A stretch of DNA of 64,000 nt, from contig CAVZBF010000001.1 of assembly GCA_963773465.1 (NCBI GenBank), positions 310,001 to 374,000 of the forward strand. The letters run 5' to 3'. The position numbers and the translations under genes were made by a program. Origin of the DNA: VBAS01 sp963773465. Lineage in GTDB: Bacteria > Bacteroidota > Bacteroidia > Chitinophagales > Chitinophagaceae. Shown here in pieces: positions 26,741-35,274 of the stretch; position 1 is the first letter of the stretch, and each line of letters begins with the position of its first letter. The notes beneath the pieces are model-generated. The model had not been told where the DNA came from, ran no database searches, and saw nothing but the letters and a program-made list of their open reading frames with translations.

Positions 26741-27571
26741 TCATTGCAGCGAATGCACAGGCACAGGATCCATATCGGTAAATACTTTATTTTCTCCTGC
26801 CATTGCCCATATAAAAGAATAGTTGCCGGTAGCCACGCCACTATGAATACTCCATGTTGGCGAAAGAATAGCTTGTTCATTATCCAGGAACATATGTCGT
26901 GTTTCTTGTGGCTGGCCCATGAAATGAATGATGCGTTGTCCTTCGGCTAAATCAAAATAAAAGTATGCCTCCATTCTTCTGTCATGTAAATGCGGGGGCA
27001 TCGTGTTCCAAATACTTCCTTTTTTGAAATTGGTAACACCCAATACTAACTGGCAGCTTTGAATGCCATCGTTATGAATATATTTATTAATAACACGATG
27101 ATTGTTATTGTCAAGACTTCCCATCTCGGCAGGTAATGCTTCATTGGGTTTCATTAACCGTGTTGGAAATTCCTGGTGAGCAGGGCAGGAGAATAAAATA
27201 AATTTTGCCGGGTTGGTTTTATTAGCGCTGCTGAAAATAACTCTTTGTTTTCCTTTTCCGATATAAAGGCAATCTTGTTTTTCCAATTCAAATTTTTCAT
27301 CATCAACGGTGATATACCCATTGCCGGCAATATTAATAACAGCGAGCTCACGACGGCTGAGGAAATGGTCTGCCCTTAATTCTTCATAGGTTTCTAATTG
27401 CAAAGACTGGTCGACCGGGTTTGCCGCACCAACGATCATTCTATCATAATGCGTATATACGCATTCTATCTTATCCCGTTGCACTAAGTTTTCCAATAAA
27501 AATTTATCGCGTATTTGTTTTGTCGTGTATTGCTGAAAATCTTCAGGATGTACCTGGTGAATAACTTTCAT
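26741..27571 (-). CDS. kduI: 5-dehydro-4-deoxy-D-glucuronate isomerase (KduI)
   Basis: 276 residues, the usual KduI length. Cupin metal ligands are visible in MPPHLHDRRMEAYFYF (His194, His196, Glu201), and a further His comes in WSIHSGVATGNYSFIWAM. It isomerises 5-keto-4-deoxyuronate to 2,5-diketo-3-deoxygluconate during breakdown of pectin and other uronic-acid polymers. No kduD or lyase lies beside it, so it is an isolated piece of that pathway here; other genes must be elsewhere. Cytoplasmic. Confidence 0.93.
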   Translation of the reverse strand: MKVIHQVHPEDFQQYTTKQIRDKFLLENLVQRDKIECVYTHYDRMIVGAANPVDQSLQLETYEELRADHFLSRRELAVINIAGNGYITVDDEKFELEKQDCLYIGKGKQRVIFSSANKTNPAKFILFSCPAHQEFPTRLMKPNEALPAEMGSLDNNNHRVINKYIHNDGIQSCQLVLGVTNFKKGSIWNTMPPHLHDRRMEAYFYFDLAEGQRIIHFMGQPQETRHMFLDNEQAILSPTWSIHSGVATGNYSFIWAMAGENKVFTDMDPVPVHSLQ

Positions 27572-27675
27572 ATCTGGTATTTCTTTGAACGATAAAGCTA
27601 TGAATTACATGAATACCATCTTCGTTGTAGTCCGCAATCGTTGCCGCAAAGGCTATTTCGCTAACGGAGGTTTCC

Positions 27676-27715
27676 CAATAATCAATAATTATTAATTACT
27701 AATTATTGATTATTG
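27676..27715. repeat. Perfect 16-bp AT-rich inverted repeat
   Basis: Arms caataatcaataatta and taattattgattattg are exact inverted copies around an 8-base loop. It lies between the kduI start side and the terminator of the following minus-strand gene. It may be a small dispersed palindrome or a structural element. Confidence 0.7.
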
Positions 27716-27728
27716 TCTACGTAATGTC

Positions 27729-27760
27729 AAAAAAATCCCCCGGCTATACCAGGGGATTTT
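27729..27760 (-). terminator. Rho-independent terminator of the PorT-family gene
   Basis: Read on the minus strand, a hairpin with stem aatcccc/ggggatt is followed by a run of T (seven). It starts about 20 bases after the stop of the gene at 27779-28468. Confidence 0.8.
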
Positions 27761-27778
27761 GTAAATATGTTTTAATAA

Positions 27779-28468
27779 TTATAATTTAAACCCGATCGTA
27801 AAACTCAATACCCTGTGCTTGTTTTTATCATCTTCGGAGCTATTACTCCCTGATTGCAGCTTGGCAAGACCCAATCCATAATTTACGGACAACACAATAT
27901 TTTTTGTTTCGAAACCGGCGGTCCCATTTAAACCGTAATCAAATCGTTTCATGATGCCAAAGCCCGCACCTTCTTCATAGTCTAATGTCGTTGGATCATC
28001 ATCACTCCACTCAATATCAGCTTCACTGTTGAATGCAGCGCCTAAAAATTTTCCTTCGGTTTTATTTTTTCCGGCAATACCAACTGCAAAGTATGGGCCC
28101 GCCCCTGCGAAAAATTTTGTGTCGCCGCCAACCGGCGCTTTTAATACAAAGGTCAATGGCACCTCTATATAAATAGGATTAGATGTTGCTTTAAAATAAT
28201 TCGCATCAGAAGGATCACCGCTTTGCGTTTTTGAGCCTTTGCCTGTTACAAGGAGCCCTGGCTGCAATGCTATAAAATCAGCCAAATTAATATCGCCGAT
28301 AATGCCCACCTGGAAACTTGTAAGTGTTTTTGCATCATCGATCCGTCCGCTTTCAGTTATAGATACATTGGCAAGATTTAAACCGCCTCGTAAAATTGCG
28401 GATGTTTTCTGCCCATTGGCACTCAATAAAATAAAAGATGGGAGGATCAAAAAAATGAACTTTTTCAT
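27779..28468 (-). CDS. PorT-family outer-membrane beta-barrel protein
   Basis: 229 residues from the ATG at 28468, which opens the signal peptide MKKFIFLILPSFILLSANGQ; an upstream in-frame ATG (28540) would add an unlikely 24-residue leader. The body has the barrel pattern of the family: AILRGGLNLANVSI, FQVGIIGDINLADFIALQPG, YIEVPLTFVLKAP, FFAGAGPYFAVGIAG and the final strand VLSFTIGFKL. Probably an outer-membrane protein of unknown ligand. It stands alone with its own terminator downstream. Confidence 0.82.
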   Translation of the reverse strand: MKKFIFLILPSFILLSANGQKTSAILRGGLNLANVSITESGRIDDAKTLTSFQVGIIGDINLADFIALQPGLLVTGKGSKTQSGDPSDANYFKATSNPIYIEVPLTFVLKAPVGGDTKFFAGAGPYFAVGIAGKNKTEGKFLGAAFNSEADIEWSDDDPTTLDYEEGAGFGIMKRFDYGLNGTAGFETKNIVLSVNYGLGLAKLQSGSNSSEDDKNKHRVLSFTIGFKL

Positions 28469-28605
28469 AATTGTACAGTTTAAGTTTTCGAATGCTTTAG
28501 AGGCAAAGATGTTGCCAGAGTTTAATGGTAAAAACAACATAATTCAATGGTAATTTTAGGTAATCTTACTGATGGCCATTACGTCATAACCGCAATTTTA
28601 TAATA

Positions 28606-29394
28606 ATGACACAAAGGGTTACTTATTTATTATTGTTTCTGTTTTCAGTTTCAGGAGGCTTTGCGGGTGTAAAAGATTCGCTTGAATGGAAAGAACTTGC
28701 GAGGGAAAAATACACGCTTCATTATACTTCGGTTGATCAAAACATAATAAAAAGAATCGACAATGATCTTCAATCGGGCCTTGATAATATTGTTGAGTAT
28801 TTTCATCATTCATTTCTCAATAAGTTTGAAGTATATATTTTCCCCGACCGGACTTTTTTGGATAAACAGTGGCAAAAAGATTGGGGGGATTCAAGTTTTC
28901 AATCACAATGCTGGATGATAGCGGGCGGTGTTGCTCACAGGCTTGATATCCTGTCGCCAAACACATGGGCTAAACAAGCTTGTGACCATAATGCAAATGA
29001 CACGACGGAAGTGCGGAAGGTTATATGGCATGAATTGGTTCATGTGTTTCATGGACAATATAATCCGGATAATACATTCAGTTATATTGAAAAATTAGAT
29101 TGGCTGGTAGAAGGTGTTGCAACTTATGTAAGCGGTCAATTAGATGACAAACGCTTGCAAAGAGTAAAACAACTGGTCAAAGAAAATAAAATCCCTTCAT
29201 CGCTTGATAATTTCTGGAAAGGCCAGGAAAAATATGGATTATCAGGTTCTATAGTTGCCTATATTGACAACACCTATGGAAGGGAAAATTTGTTTGCACT
29301 ATTGAAATTTACAAACAAGCAGGATGCTTTGAATTTTCTTGGCGTATCGGAAGAAGAATTGATCAGACGTTGGAAAGATTCTTTAGCGTTGTAA
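28606..29394 (+). CDS. Exported zinc metallopeptidase-like protein
   Basis: 262 residues with a signal peptide (...LLLFLFSVSGGFAG). The zinc-binding HExxH is present as WHELVHVFHG (His142, Glu143, His146), and a third ligand Glu169 lies in LDWLVEGVATYVSG, 23 residues downstream. This is the gluzincin arrangement of the peptidase MA-like group. It is likely a periplasmic or surface protease of unknown substrate. No neighbour suggests its role. Confidence 0.78.
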   Translation: MTQRVTYLLLFLFSVSGGFAGVKDSLEWKELAREKYTLHYTSVDQNIIKRIDNDLQSGLDNIVEYFHHSFLNKFEVYIFPDRTFLDKQWQKDWGDSSFQSQCWMIAGGVAHRLDILSPNTWAKQACDHNANDTTEVRKVIWHELVHVFHGQYNPDNTFSYIEKLDWLVEGVATYVSGQLDDKRLQRVKQLVKENKIPSSLDNFWKGQEKYGLSGSIVAYIDNTYGRENLFALLKFTNKQDALNFLGVSEEELIRRWKDSLAL

Positions 29395-29522
29395 TAAAAA
29401 ATTGAAAATTCAAAAGTCAAAGGGCCTTTCTTGCTTCACCCATCTGCCTTTTTAATTTTTACTTTTGACTTTTGCGTTTTGCCTTTGTCATTATCATTAT
29501 CTTTAAGAGTAAGAAAATTACT

Positions 29523-30002
29523 ATGAGTAAAAACGATGCTGCCAAATTCATGAAGAAGGCGATCCGGCTTTCCATTGCCAATGTGGAGAAGGGAAACGGC
29601 GGGCCTTTTGGAGCAGTAATAGTAAAGGATGGAAAAGTAATTGCAAGAGGAGTAAACAATGTTACATCGACTAATGATCCTACTGCACATGCCGAAGTGG
29701 TAGCTATACGAAAAGCTTGCAAGGCCTTAAAAACTTACCAGCTTACCGGTTGTGAAATTTATACCAGTTGCGAACCCTGCCCGATGTGTCTCGCGGCTAT
29801 TTACTGGGCAAGACCTGATAAAATTTTTTTTGCAGGCAGTAAAGAAGATGCTGCCGCCATCAACTTCGATGATAAATTGATATACGAAGAAATAGCAAAG
29901 CCCATTAGTGAAAGAAAAATATTTACCCAGCAGATATTAAGAGAACAGGCGTTGGAAGCATTTAAAAAATGGAGTGAAAGCCCTAATAAAATTGAATACT
30001 GA
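29523..30002 (+). CDS. guaD: Guanine deaminase (CMP/dCMP deaminase-fold)
   Basis: 159 residues from the ATG at 29523; a start 51 bases upstream would add a hydrophobic leader that the family lacks. Zinc and catalytic residues are HAE (56-58) and PCPMC (Cys86, Cys89), as in GuaD of Bacillus, which has about the same length. It converts guanine to xanthine and ammonia. The xanthine dehydrogenase gene begins 1 base after its stop, which supports guanine deaminase over cytosine or tRNA-adenosine deaminase. Confidence 0.88.
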   Translation: MSKNDAAKFMKKAIRLSIANVEKGNGGPFGAVIVKDGKVIARGVNNVTSTNDPTAHAEVVAIRKACKALKTYQLTGCEIYTSCEPCPMCLAAIYWARPDKIFFAGSKEDAAAINFDDKLIYEEIAKPISERKIFTQQILREQALEAFKKWSESPNKIEY

Positions 30003-30659
30003 ATGATTCAGTTTATTCTGAATAATCAAACCATTAAAACAAGTTTGCCGGCCGGTAGTACTGTACTTGATCTTGTGCGTTATCATAAGCGATTGATGGG
30101 AACAAAGATCGGCTGCCGTGAAGGTGATTGCGGTGCCTGTACAATTCTTATCGGCAGTTTAGAAAACCTGCCTGCCGGCAGTAAAGGTGAAAAACTTGTT
30201 TATCGTTCCATGACAAGTTGCCTGATGCCGTTAAGTAATGCTCACGGAAAACATATTGTTACAGTGGAAGGAATAAATGGAAAAGAACTGTCCCCGGTTC
30301 AACAGGCAATGGTTGATACGAATGGAACACAATGCGGATTTTGTACACTTGGTTTTGTAATGTCGTTGACAGGATTTGTACTTGATGAAAAAACAAACAG
30401 CTATGCCGATGCAATCAGGTCCATCGATGGAAATATTTGCCGGTGCACAGGATATAAATCAATTGAGAGGGCTGCGAAAATTTTGAGTGATAGACTAAGT
30501 GAAAAACCTGAAGCCGATACAACTTCATGGCTGGTAAAAAATAATTTTATACCGGGTTATTTTGTCAACATCAAAGAAAGATTGCTCCAATTAAGAAAAG
30601 AAACTGGAAATCATGTTCCGGCAAACAAATGGTTTATTGATCATTGGTGGTGGCACTGA
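30003..30659 (+). CDS. xdhA: Xanthine dehydrogenase FeS/FAD subunit, first fragment (2Fe-2S domains)
   Basis: The longest intact piece of the broken subunit, 218 codons. It has the plant-type 2Fe-2S motif CREGDCGAC with a later Cys, then the second cluster CGFC and CRC. The last ~10 codons are out-of-frame reading after the first indel near 30640. Confidence 0.8.
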   Translation: MIQFILNNQTIKTSLPAGSTVLDLVRYHKRLMGTKIGCREGDCGACTILIGSLENLPAGSKGEKLVYRSMTSCLMPLSNAHGKHIVTVEGINGKELSPVQQAMVDTNGTQCGFCTLGFVMSLTGFVLDEKTNSYADAIRSIDGNICRCTGYKSIERAAKILSDRLSEKPEADTTSWLVKNNFIPGYFVNIKERLLQLRKETGNHVPANKWFIDHWWWH

Positions 30660-31011
30660 CCTGTTCGTTCAAAAGCATTCCGAAGTGAAAAAATCGGCGA
30701 TCAATAATTTTTTTGATAATAATAGTTTTAAAGGAGTAACTCTGGAAAATGATAAATGTGTTATCGGCGCTTCCGTTACTGTTACTGAATTTGCAGAATC
30801 TCCGGTCATTCAGAATATTTTTCCTGACCTGGAAAAATATATAAAGCTGATCTCCTCTACCCCGATACGCAACATGGCGACTATGGCTGGCAATCTTGTA
30901 AATGCATCTCCCATTGGCGATATGACGATTTTCTTTTTAGCATTGAATGCAGAAATTGTTTTGAGCAATGGACAAAGCGAAACGAAACATTTATCTCAAA
31001 GATTTTTATAA
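30613..31011 (+). CDS. xdhA: Xanthine dehydrogenase FAD-domain fragment
   Basis: True coding runs from about 30640 (IIGGGTDLFVQKHSEV) to about 30978 (IVLSNGQS), giving the FAD-binding half of the subunit including TPIRNMATMAGNL. The 5' start and the last residues are out-of-frame reading. Not an independent gene. Confidence 0.7.
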   Translation: MFRQTNGLLIIGGGTDLFVQKHSEVKKSAINNFFDNNSFKGVTLENDKCVIGASVTVTEFAESPVIQNIFPDLEKYIKLISSTPIRNMATMAGNLVNASPIGDMTIFFLALNAEIVLSNGQSETKHLSQRFL

Positions 31012-31446
31012 AGGATATAAGCAATTAGATAAAAAGAATGATGAGTATATTGAAAAAATAATTTTTACAAAGCCGGCAGGCAACACAGTATTCAATTTTG
31101 AAAAAGTTTGCAAACGCACCTGGCTTGATATTGCATCTGTAAATTCTGCGTGTTTGGTGCAGTTTGATGATATGAAGGCGTGATAAAGGACATTCACTTA
31201 TCAGCAGGTGGTGTGGCTCCTTTTCCTAAATATCTTTCCAATACTGTTGCGTATTTAAAAGGAAAGAAAATTAATACAGGTGTTTTAAACGATGCAATAA
31301 AAATCATGAATGAAGAAATTGCTCCTATCAGTGATGCAAGAGGAACAAAAGAATACAAACGACTTTTATTACGGCAATTATTTTTGGCTCATGCAATGAA
31401 AGCAACTAATTCATCAGCACAAGTAAAACCCATTCTTGTTGTATGA
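30968..31446 (+). CDS. xdhA: Xanthine dehydrogenase FAD-subunit C-terminal fragments
   Basis: Two reading frames cover the C-terminal CO-dehydrogenase-flavoprotein-like domain: frame two from ~30978 to ~31170 (KRNIYLKDFYKGYK ... SVNSACLVQFDD), then frame one from ~31171 to the stop at 31446 (YEGVIKDIHLSAGGVAP ... VKPILVV). One base is missing at the junction. Confidence 0.65.
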
Positions 31447-31964
31447 TCGATGATAAAATTAATATAAAGAGATCTGAAGCCCAGTTTGGCAATGCTGATG
31501 CGCCCGGCCATGTTACCGGCAGATCAATTTATGTCGATGATATCCCGGCAATGGAAGGCATGTTGTATTTACGGGTTTTTGATTCGCCTGTTGCCCATGG
31601 TAAAATAAAGAATGTTGATTTTATTGAAGCAGAACAAACGGAAGGCGTCGTTAAAATTTTTTCATATAAAGATATTCCCGGCGAGAACCAGATCGGCGGA
31701 ATTATTGCCGATGAGCCTTTGCTTGCAGATAACGAAGTTCATTTTTGCGGACAACCTATTCTGATTATTGCTGCAGAAAATGAGGATGCTGCTGAAGAAG
31801 CACTGCATAAAATAAAGATTGAGATCGAACCATTGCCTGTAATTACCGATCCAAGAGTTGCATTTGCACAAAACAAATTATTATCTCCTTCAAGAAAATT
31901 TAAGATCGGTGATACGACAACAGCTTTTACTGAATGCAAATATATTTTTGAAGGACAGAACTGA
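31443..31964 (+). CDS. xdhB: Xanthine dehydrogenase molybdopterin subunit, N-terminal fragment
   Basis: 173 codons from the ATG that overlaps the previous stop (ATGA). It covers the a/b-hammerhead domain and ends out of frame just after CKYIFEG, where one extra base shifts the frame. The next in-frame piece (RTETNGQEHLYLETQ) runs to 32052. Confidence 0.75.
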   Translation: MIDDKINIKRSEAQFGNADAPGHVTGRSIYVDDIPAMEGMLYLRVFDSPVAHGKIKNVDFIEAEQTEGVVKIFSYKDIPGENQIGGIIADEPLLADNEVHFCGQPILIIAAENEDAAEEALHKIKIEIEPLPVITDPRVAFAQNKLLSPSRKFKIGDTTTAFTECKYIFEGQN

Positions 31965-32068
31965 AACAAATGGACAGGAACATTTATACCTCGAAACACA
32001 AGGAGCTTATGCGTATCCAACCGAGCATGACAGTGTAAAAATATTTTCATGACACAGGCCCAACGCAG

Positions 32069-32521
32069 GTGCAACGAACTGCAGCAAGAGTGTTGGGAAT
32101 TAGCATGAATAGGGTTGAAGTAGATGTAAGTCGGCTCGGTGGCGGTTTTGGTGGTAAAGAAGACCAGGCAACTGCCTGGGCAGCAATGTGCTGCATTGGT
32201 CACTTATATTTTAAAACGTCCTGCAAAATGTATTCTCCATCGCATGGAAGATATGCGAATGACCGGTAAGCGAAATCCTTACAGCATGATTATAAAATCG
32301 GATTGGATGAGAATTATAATATCCTTGCTTACGAAGCAACATTTTACCAGAATGGCGGCGCAGCAGCAGATCTGTCTCCGGCGATATTGGAACGAACATT
32401 ATTTCATTGCACCAATAGTTATTTTATTCCCAATGTAACAGCACGGCTCATTCATGTAGAACAAATCTTCCACCGAATACCGCATTCCGTGGTTTTGGCG
32501 GGCCGCAGGGAATGTTTGTGA
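32069..32521 (+). CDS. xdhB: Xanthine dehydrogenase molybdopterin subunit, middle fragments
   Basis: Three successive frames cover this stretch: 32053-32187 (TAARVLGISMNRVEV, GGGFGGKE), ~32188-32285 (AALVTYILKRPAK, MEDMRMTGKRNPYS) and ~32285-32450 (HDYKIGLDENYNILAYEA, GGAAADLSPAILER). Together they are continuous family sequence broken by two single-base indels. Confidence 0.65.
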
Positions 32522-33738
32522 TCGAAGCGGCTATTGATCATGCAGCAGAAAGCTTAGGCATCGATGCTTTAGTAATTCAAAGAAAAAATATGATGGAAGA
32601 TGGCAATGAAATTCCTTACGGACAGATCATTAAAAACGCTGAAGCCAAAAATTGCTGGGATGAAGCAATAAGTAAATACGAAATTGAAACGATCAAAAAA
32701 GATATCAATGATTTCAATAAGCAAAATGATTTTATAAAAAAAGGAATGGCGTTGATGCCGGTTTGTTTTGGCATTTCATTTACCAATACAATGATGAACC
32801 ATGCAAGAGCATTGGTGCATGTATATTCCGATGGCTCAGTAGGAGTAAGTACCGGCGCAGTGGAAATGGGCCAGGGTGTGAATACAAAAATGATACAGGT
32901 AGCAGCAAAAACACTTGGCATTTCAACAGACAGAATAAAATTAGAAACAACTAATACAACAAGAGTCGCCAATACTTCGCCATCGGCGGCAAGCTCTACG
33001 GCCGATCTGAATGGTAAAGCGCTTCTTCATGCATGCAACCAGGTCAATGAACGGCTACATTCGTTTGTCAAAACTGAAATTGCCAGCAATACCGAATGCA
33101 TCGTTGAAATAAAAGATGAAAGAGTGTATATAAATGACGAGCCTACTGTTCACAACTGGAAGAATTTGATCCAGCAAGTATTTACAAGACGAATTAATCT
33201 TAGTGCAAAAGGCCACTATGCCACTCCTGTCATTCATTTTGATAAAACAATTGAGAAAGGGCATCCATTTGCCTATCATGTTTATGGCACGGCCATTATC
33301 ATTGCAACTGTTGATTGCATTCGCGGCACCTATGCCATCGATGCGGTGAATGCGGTTCATGATGCAGGATCAAGCATTAATCATTTGGTTGATCTTGGCC
33401 AGTGCGAAGGCGGCATTGTGCAGGGCATTGGTTGGATGACAATGGAAGAGGTTGTATACAATGAAGAAGGCAAACTCCTCAGTAATGCGCTCAGTACATA
33501 TAAAATTCCCGATATTTACTCTGTGCCGAAAGAACTGACCGTGCATTTCCTGAATACAGATAAAAATAATTTGGCGATTTTAAAATCGAAAGCTGTCGGT
33601 GAGCCGCCGTTGATGTATGGCATCGGCGCTTTCTTTGCCATCCGTAATGCCGTACTTGCATTTAATCCGCGATCAACGATCAAATACAATGCGCCCATCA
33701 CACCTGAAAGAGTTTTGATGGGTTTGTATAATATGTAG
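32512..33738 (+). CDS. xdhB: Xanthine dehydrogenase molybdopterin subunit, C-terminal fragment
   Basis: The longest intact piece (408 codons); family sequence in this frame really starts at ~32455 (CRTNLPPNTAFRGF). It holds the molybdopterin motif GAVEMGQGVNT and the C-terminal GEPPLMYGIGAFFAIRNA with the Glu expected as general base. No further breaks down to the stop. Confidence 0.82.
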   Translation: MFVIEAAIDHAAESLGIDALVIQRKNMMEDGNEIPYGQIIKNAEAKNCWDEAISKYEIETIKKDINDFNKQNDFIKKGMALMPVCFGISFTNTMMNHARALVHVYSDGSVGVSTGAVEMGQGVNTKMIQVAAKTLGISTDRIKLETTNTTRVANTSPSAASSTADLNGKALLHACNQVNERLHSFVKTEIASNTECIVEIKDERVYINDEPTVHNWKNLIQQVFTRRINLSAKGHYATPVIHFDKTIEKGHPFAYHVYGTAIIIATVDCIRGTYAIDAVNAVHDAGSSINHLVDLGQCEGGIVQGIGWMTMEEVVYNEEGKLLSNALSTYKIPDIYSVPKELTVHFLNTDKNNLAILKSKAVGEPPLMYGIGAFFAIRNAVLAFNPRSTIKYNAPITPERVLMGLYNM

Positions 33739-33939
33739 TAATATTTGTTTACCGGGCATCAGTGCTGCTATTAAGCTTTTGTTCCGCCTCAGGCGGACTC
33801 TTGTACTGCAACAATTCTATTCGGCAATGAAATGTGAGACATGAAAGGTGAGAGTGAAACGTAAACAATTAGAACAAACATTCTCACGTCTCACGATTGA
33901 ATTTGATATTATTTATATAAAGTAGAAAACGCAACCAAA

Positions 33940-35274
33940 ATGAATAAAATCTACAGTAACCAATGTTGGGTTGATAATAAACTTCAACCAGCCACAGTAA
34001 GTTTTGAAAACGGTATCATCACTGCTATTGATTTTGAGAAACAAGATGATGCCGAAGATCTTGGCGATAATATACTGATGCCAGGCATCATTGATGTTCA
34101 TGTTCATATCAATGAGCCGGGCCGTACGGAATGGGAAGGGTTTGATACAGCCACAAAAGCGGCAGCAGCGGGTGGTATTACCACCATTGTCGATATGCCG
34201 CTTAATTCACACCCGGTCACAACAACTTTGAGAGCTTTAAATGACAAGCTATTTGCTTCCGCCAGCCAGTTACATATCAACTGTGGTTTTTATGGCGGTC
34301 TAGTTCCGGGCAGTTCAAATCATTTGGAAAACCTGATCGATGCAGGGGTTTTCGGTATAAAATGTTTTCTCACACATTCAGGTATTGAGGAATTTCCAAA
34401 CGTAACAGAAAAAGATCTTGACAGAGCGATGCCGATAATTGCAAAGCACAATATTCCTTTGCTTGTTCATTGCGAATTGCCAGATAAAGAAGTTGAAGGT
34501 GACCCGGTAGCTATCGGGTTTGAAGAGAATCCATCAAGCTATAAGCATTTTTTAGCAAGCCGGCCAAAGCAATGGGAAAATGATGCAGTTGACCTGGTGA
34601 TAAAGTTATGCCGCAAGCATAATTGCCGGGTTCATATTGTTCATGTATCATCCGCAGAAGCATTGAATAAAATTGAAGATGCAAAACAGGAAGGCCTGCC
34701 TGTTACCGCTGAAACAAGTCCGCATTATATTTATTTCAATGCAGAAAACATTCCCGATGCACAGAGTATTTATAAATGTGCACCGCCAATCAGGGAAAAA
34801 GCAAACAATGAGTTATTGAAGCAGGCGTTTCAAAATAAAATTTTAGATTTTATTTCAACTGACCATTCACCGGCTTCGCCTGCTGTTAAAGAGATCGAAA
34901 CCGGTGATCTGAAAAAAGCATGGGGAGGCATTGCCGGTCTTCAATTTTTATTGCCTGCTTCATGGACTGCTTTAAAAGAAAGTATTTCACTGGAAGAGTT
35001 TATTCCATTGGTTACTTCAGCGCCTGCTAAATTTATTAATGAAAGCAATAGGGGTGAGATCAAAACCGGCAATTATGCCGATTTTGTAATCTGGGACCCC
35101 AATGAAAAAATGAACGTAAGTGAAGAAGATATTTTATTCAGGCATAAAATAAGTCCTTATATTGGTGAAGAGCTTTTTGGAACTATTCAACAGACGATTG
35201 TACACGGAGACACAGTTTTTCAGCATGGTAAGATCATCAACCAAAACAAAGGCAAATGGCTTTTGAGAAAGTAA
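33940..35274 (+). CDS. allB: Allantoinase
   Basis: 444 residues of the cyclic amidohydrolase family. Metal ligands are visible: DVHVHINEPGRTEWEG (His54, His56), FGIKCFLTHSG (Lys141, the residue carboxylated to bridge the two metals), PLLVHCE (His177), VHIVHVSS and the catalytic STDHSP. The motif HINEPGRTEWEGF is typical of allantoinase rather than dihydropyrimidinase or dihydroorotase. It hydrolyses allantoin to allantoate. Its stop overlaps the allantoicase start by 19 bases, so the two are cotranscribed. Promoter probably within 33739-33939. Confidence 0.93.
   Translation: MNKIYSNQCWVDNKLQPATVSFENGIITAIDFEKQDDAEDLGDNILMPGIIDVHVHINEPGRTEWEGFDTATKAAAAGGITTIVDMPLNSHPVTTTLRALNDKLFASASQLHINCGFYGGLVPGSSNHLENLIDAGVFGIKCFLTHSGIEEFPNVTEKDLDRAMPIIAKHNIPLLVHCELPDKEVEGDPVAIGFEENPSSYKHFLASRPKQWENDAVDLVIKLCRKHNCRVHIVHVSSAEALNKIEDAKQEGLPVTAETSPHYIYFNAENIPDAQSIYKCAPPIREKANNELLKQAFQNKILDFISTDHSPASPAVKEIETGDLKKAWGGIAGLQFLLPASWTALKESISLEEFIPLVTSAPAKFINESNRGEIKTGNYADFVIWDPNEKMNVSEEDILFRHKISPYIGEELFGTIQQTIVHGDTVFQHGKIINQNKGKWLLRK

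Larger units (their letters stand above)
30003..31446 (+). pseudogene. xdhA: Xanthine dehydrogenase FeS/FAD subunit, frameshifted
   Basis: Read across three frames this is one ~480-residue subunit. Residues up to ~155 carry both 2Fe-2S clusters; the FAD part follows (IIGGGTDLFVQ, TPIRNMATMAGNLVNASPIGD, SAGGVAPFPKYL). Three frame changes break it: about 30630-30645 (one extra base before the IIGGGTD segment), 30975-30985 (one extra base) and 31165-31173 (one base missing). Conserved sequence continues in the new frame each time, so little decay has occurred. The gene oxidises hypoxanthine and xanthine to urate together with the molybdopterin subunit, whose ATG overlaps this stop (ATGA). Residual sequencing indels are as likely as true inactivation. 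Confidence 0.85.
31443..33738 (+). pseudogene. xdhB: Xanthine dehydrogenase molybdopterin subunit, frameshifted
   Basis: Read across frames this is one ~760-residue subunit. Segments in order: SEAQFGNADAPGHVTG start; VDDIPAMEG; QEHLYLETQGAYAYP; VDVSRLGGGFGGKEDQATAW; ILKRPAKCILHRMEDM; NTAFRGFGGPQGMFVIEAA; GAVEMGQGVNTKMIQ; and GEPPLMYGIGAFFAI. These are the usual substrate-channel and molybdopterin-contact motifs. Frame changes are near 31955, 32050-32062 (probably two single deletions), 32187, 32285 and 32445-32462. Both insertions and deletions occur. It catalyses urate formation; XdhC at 40.1 kb would insert the sulfurated cofactor. Confidence 0.85.
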
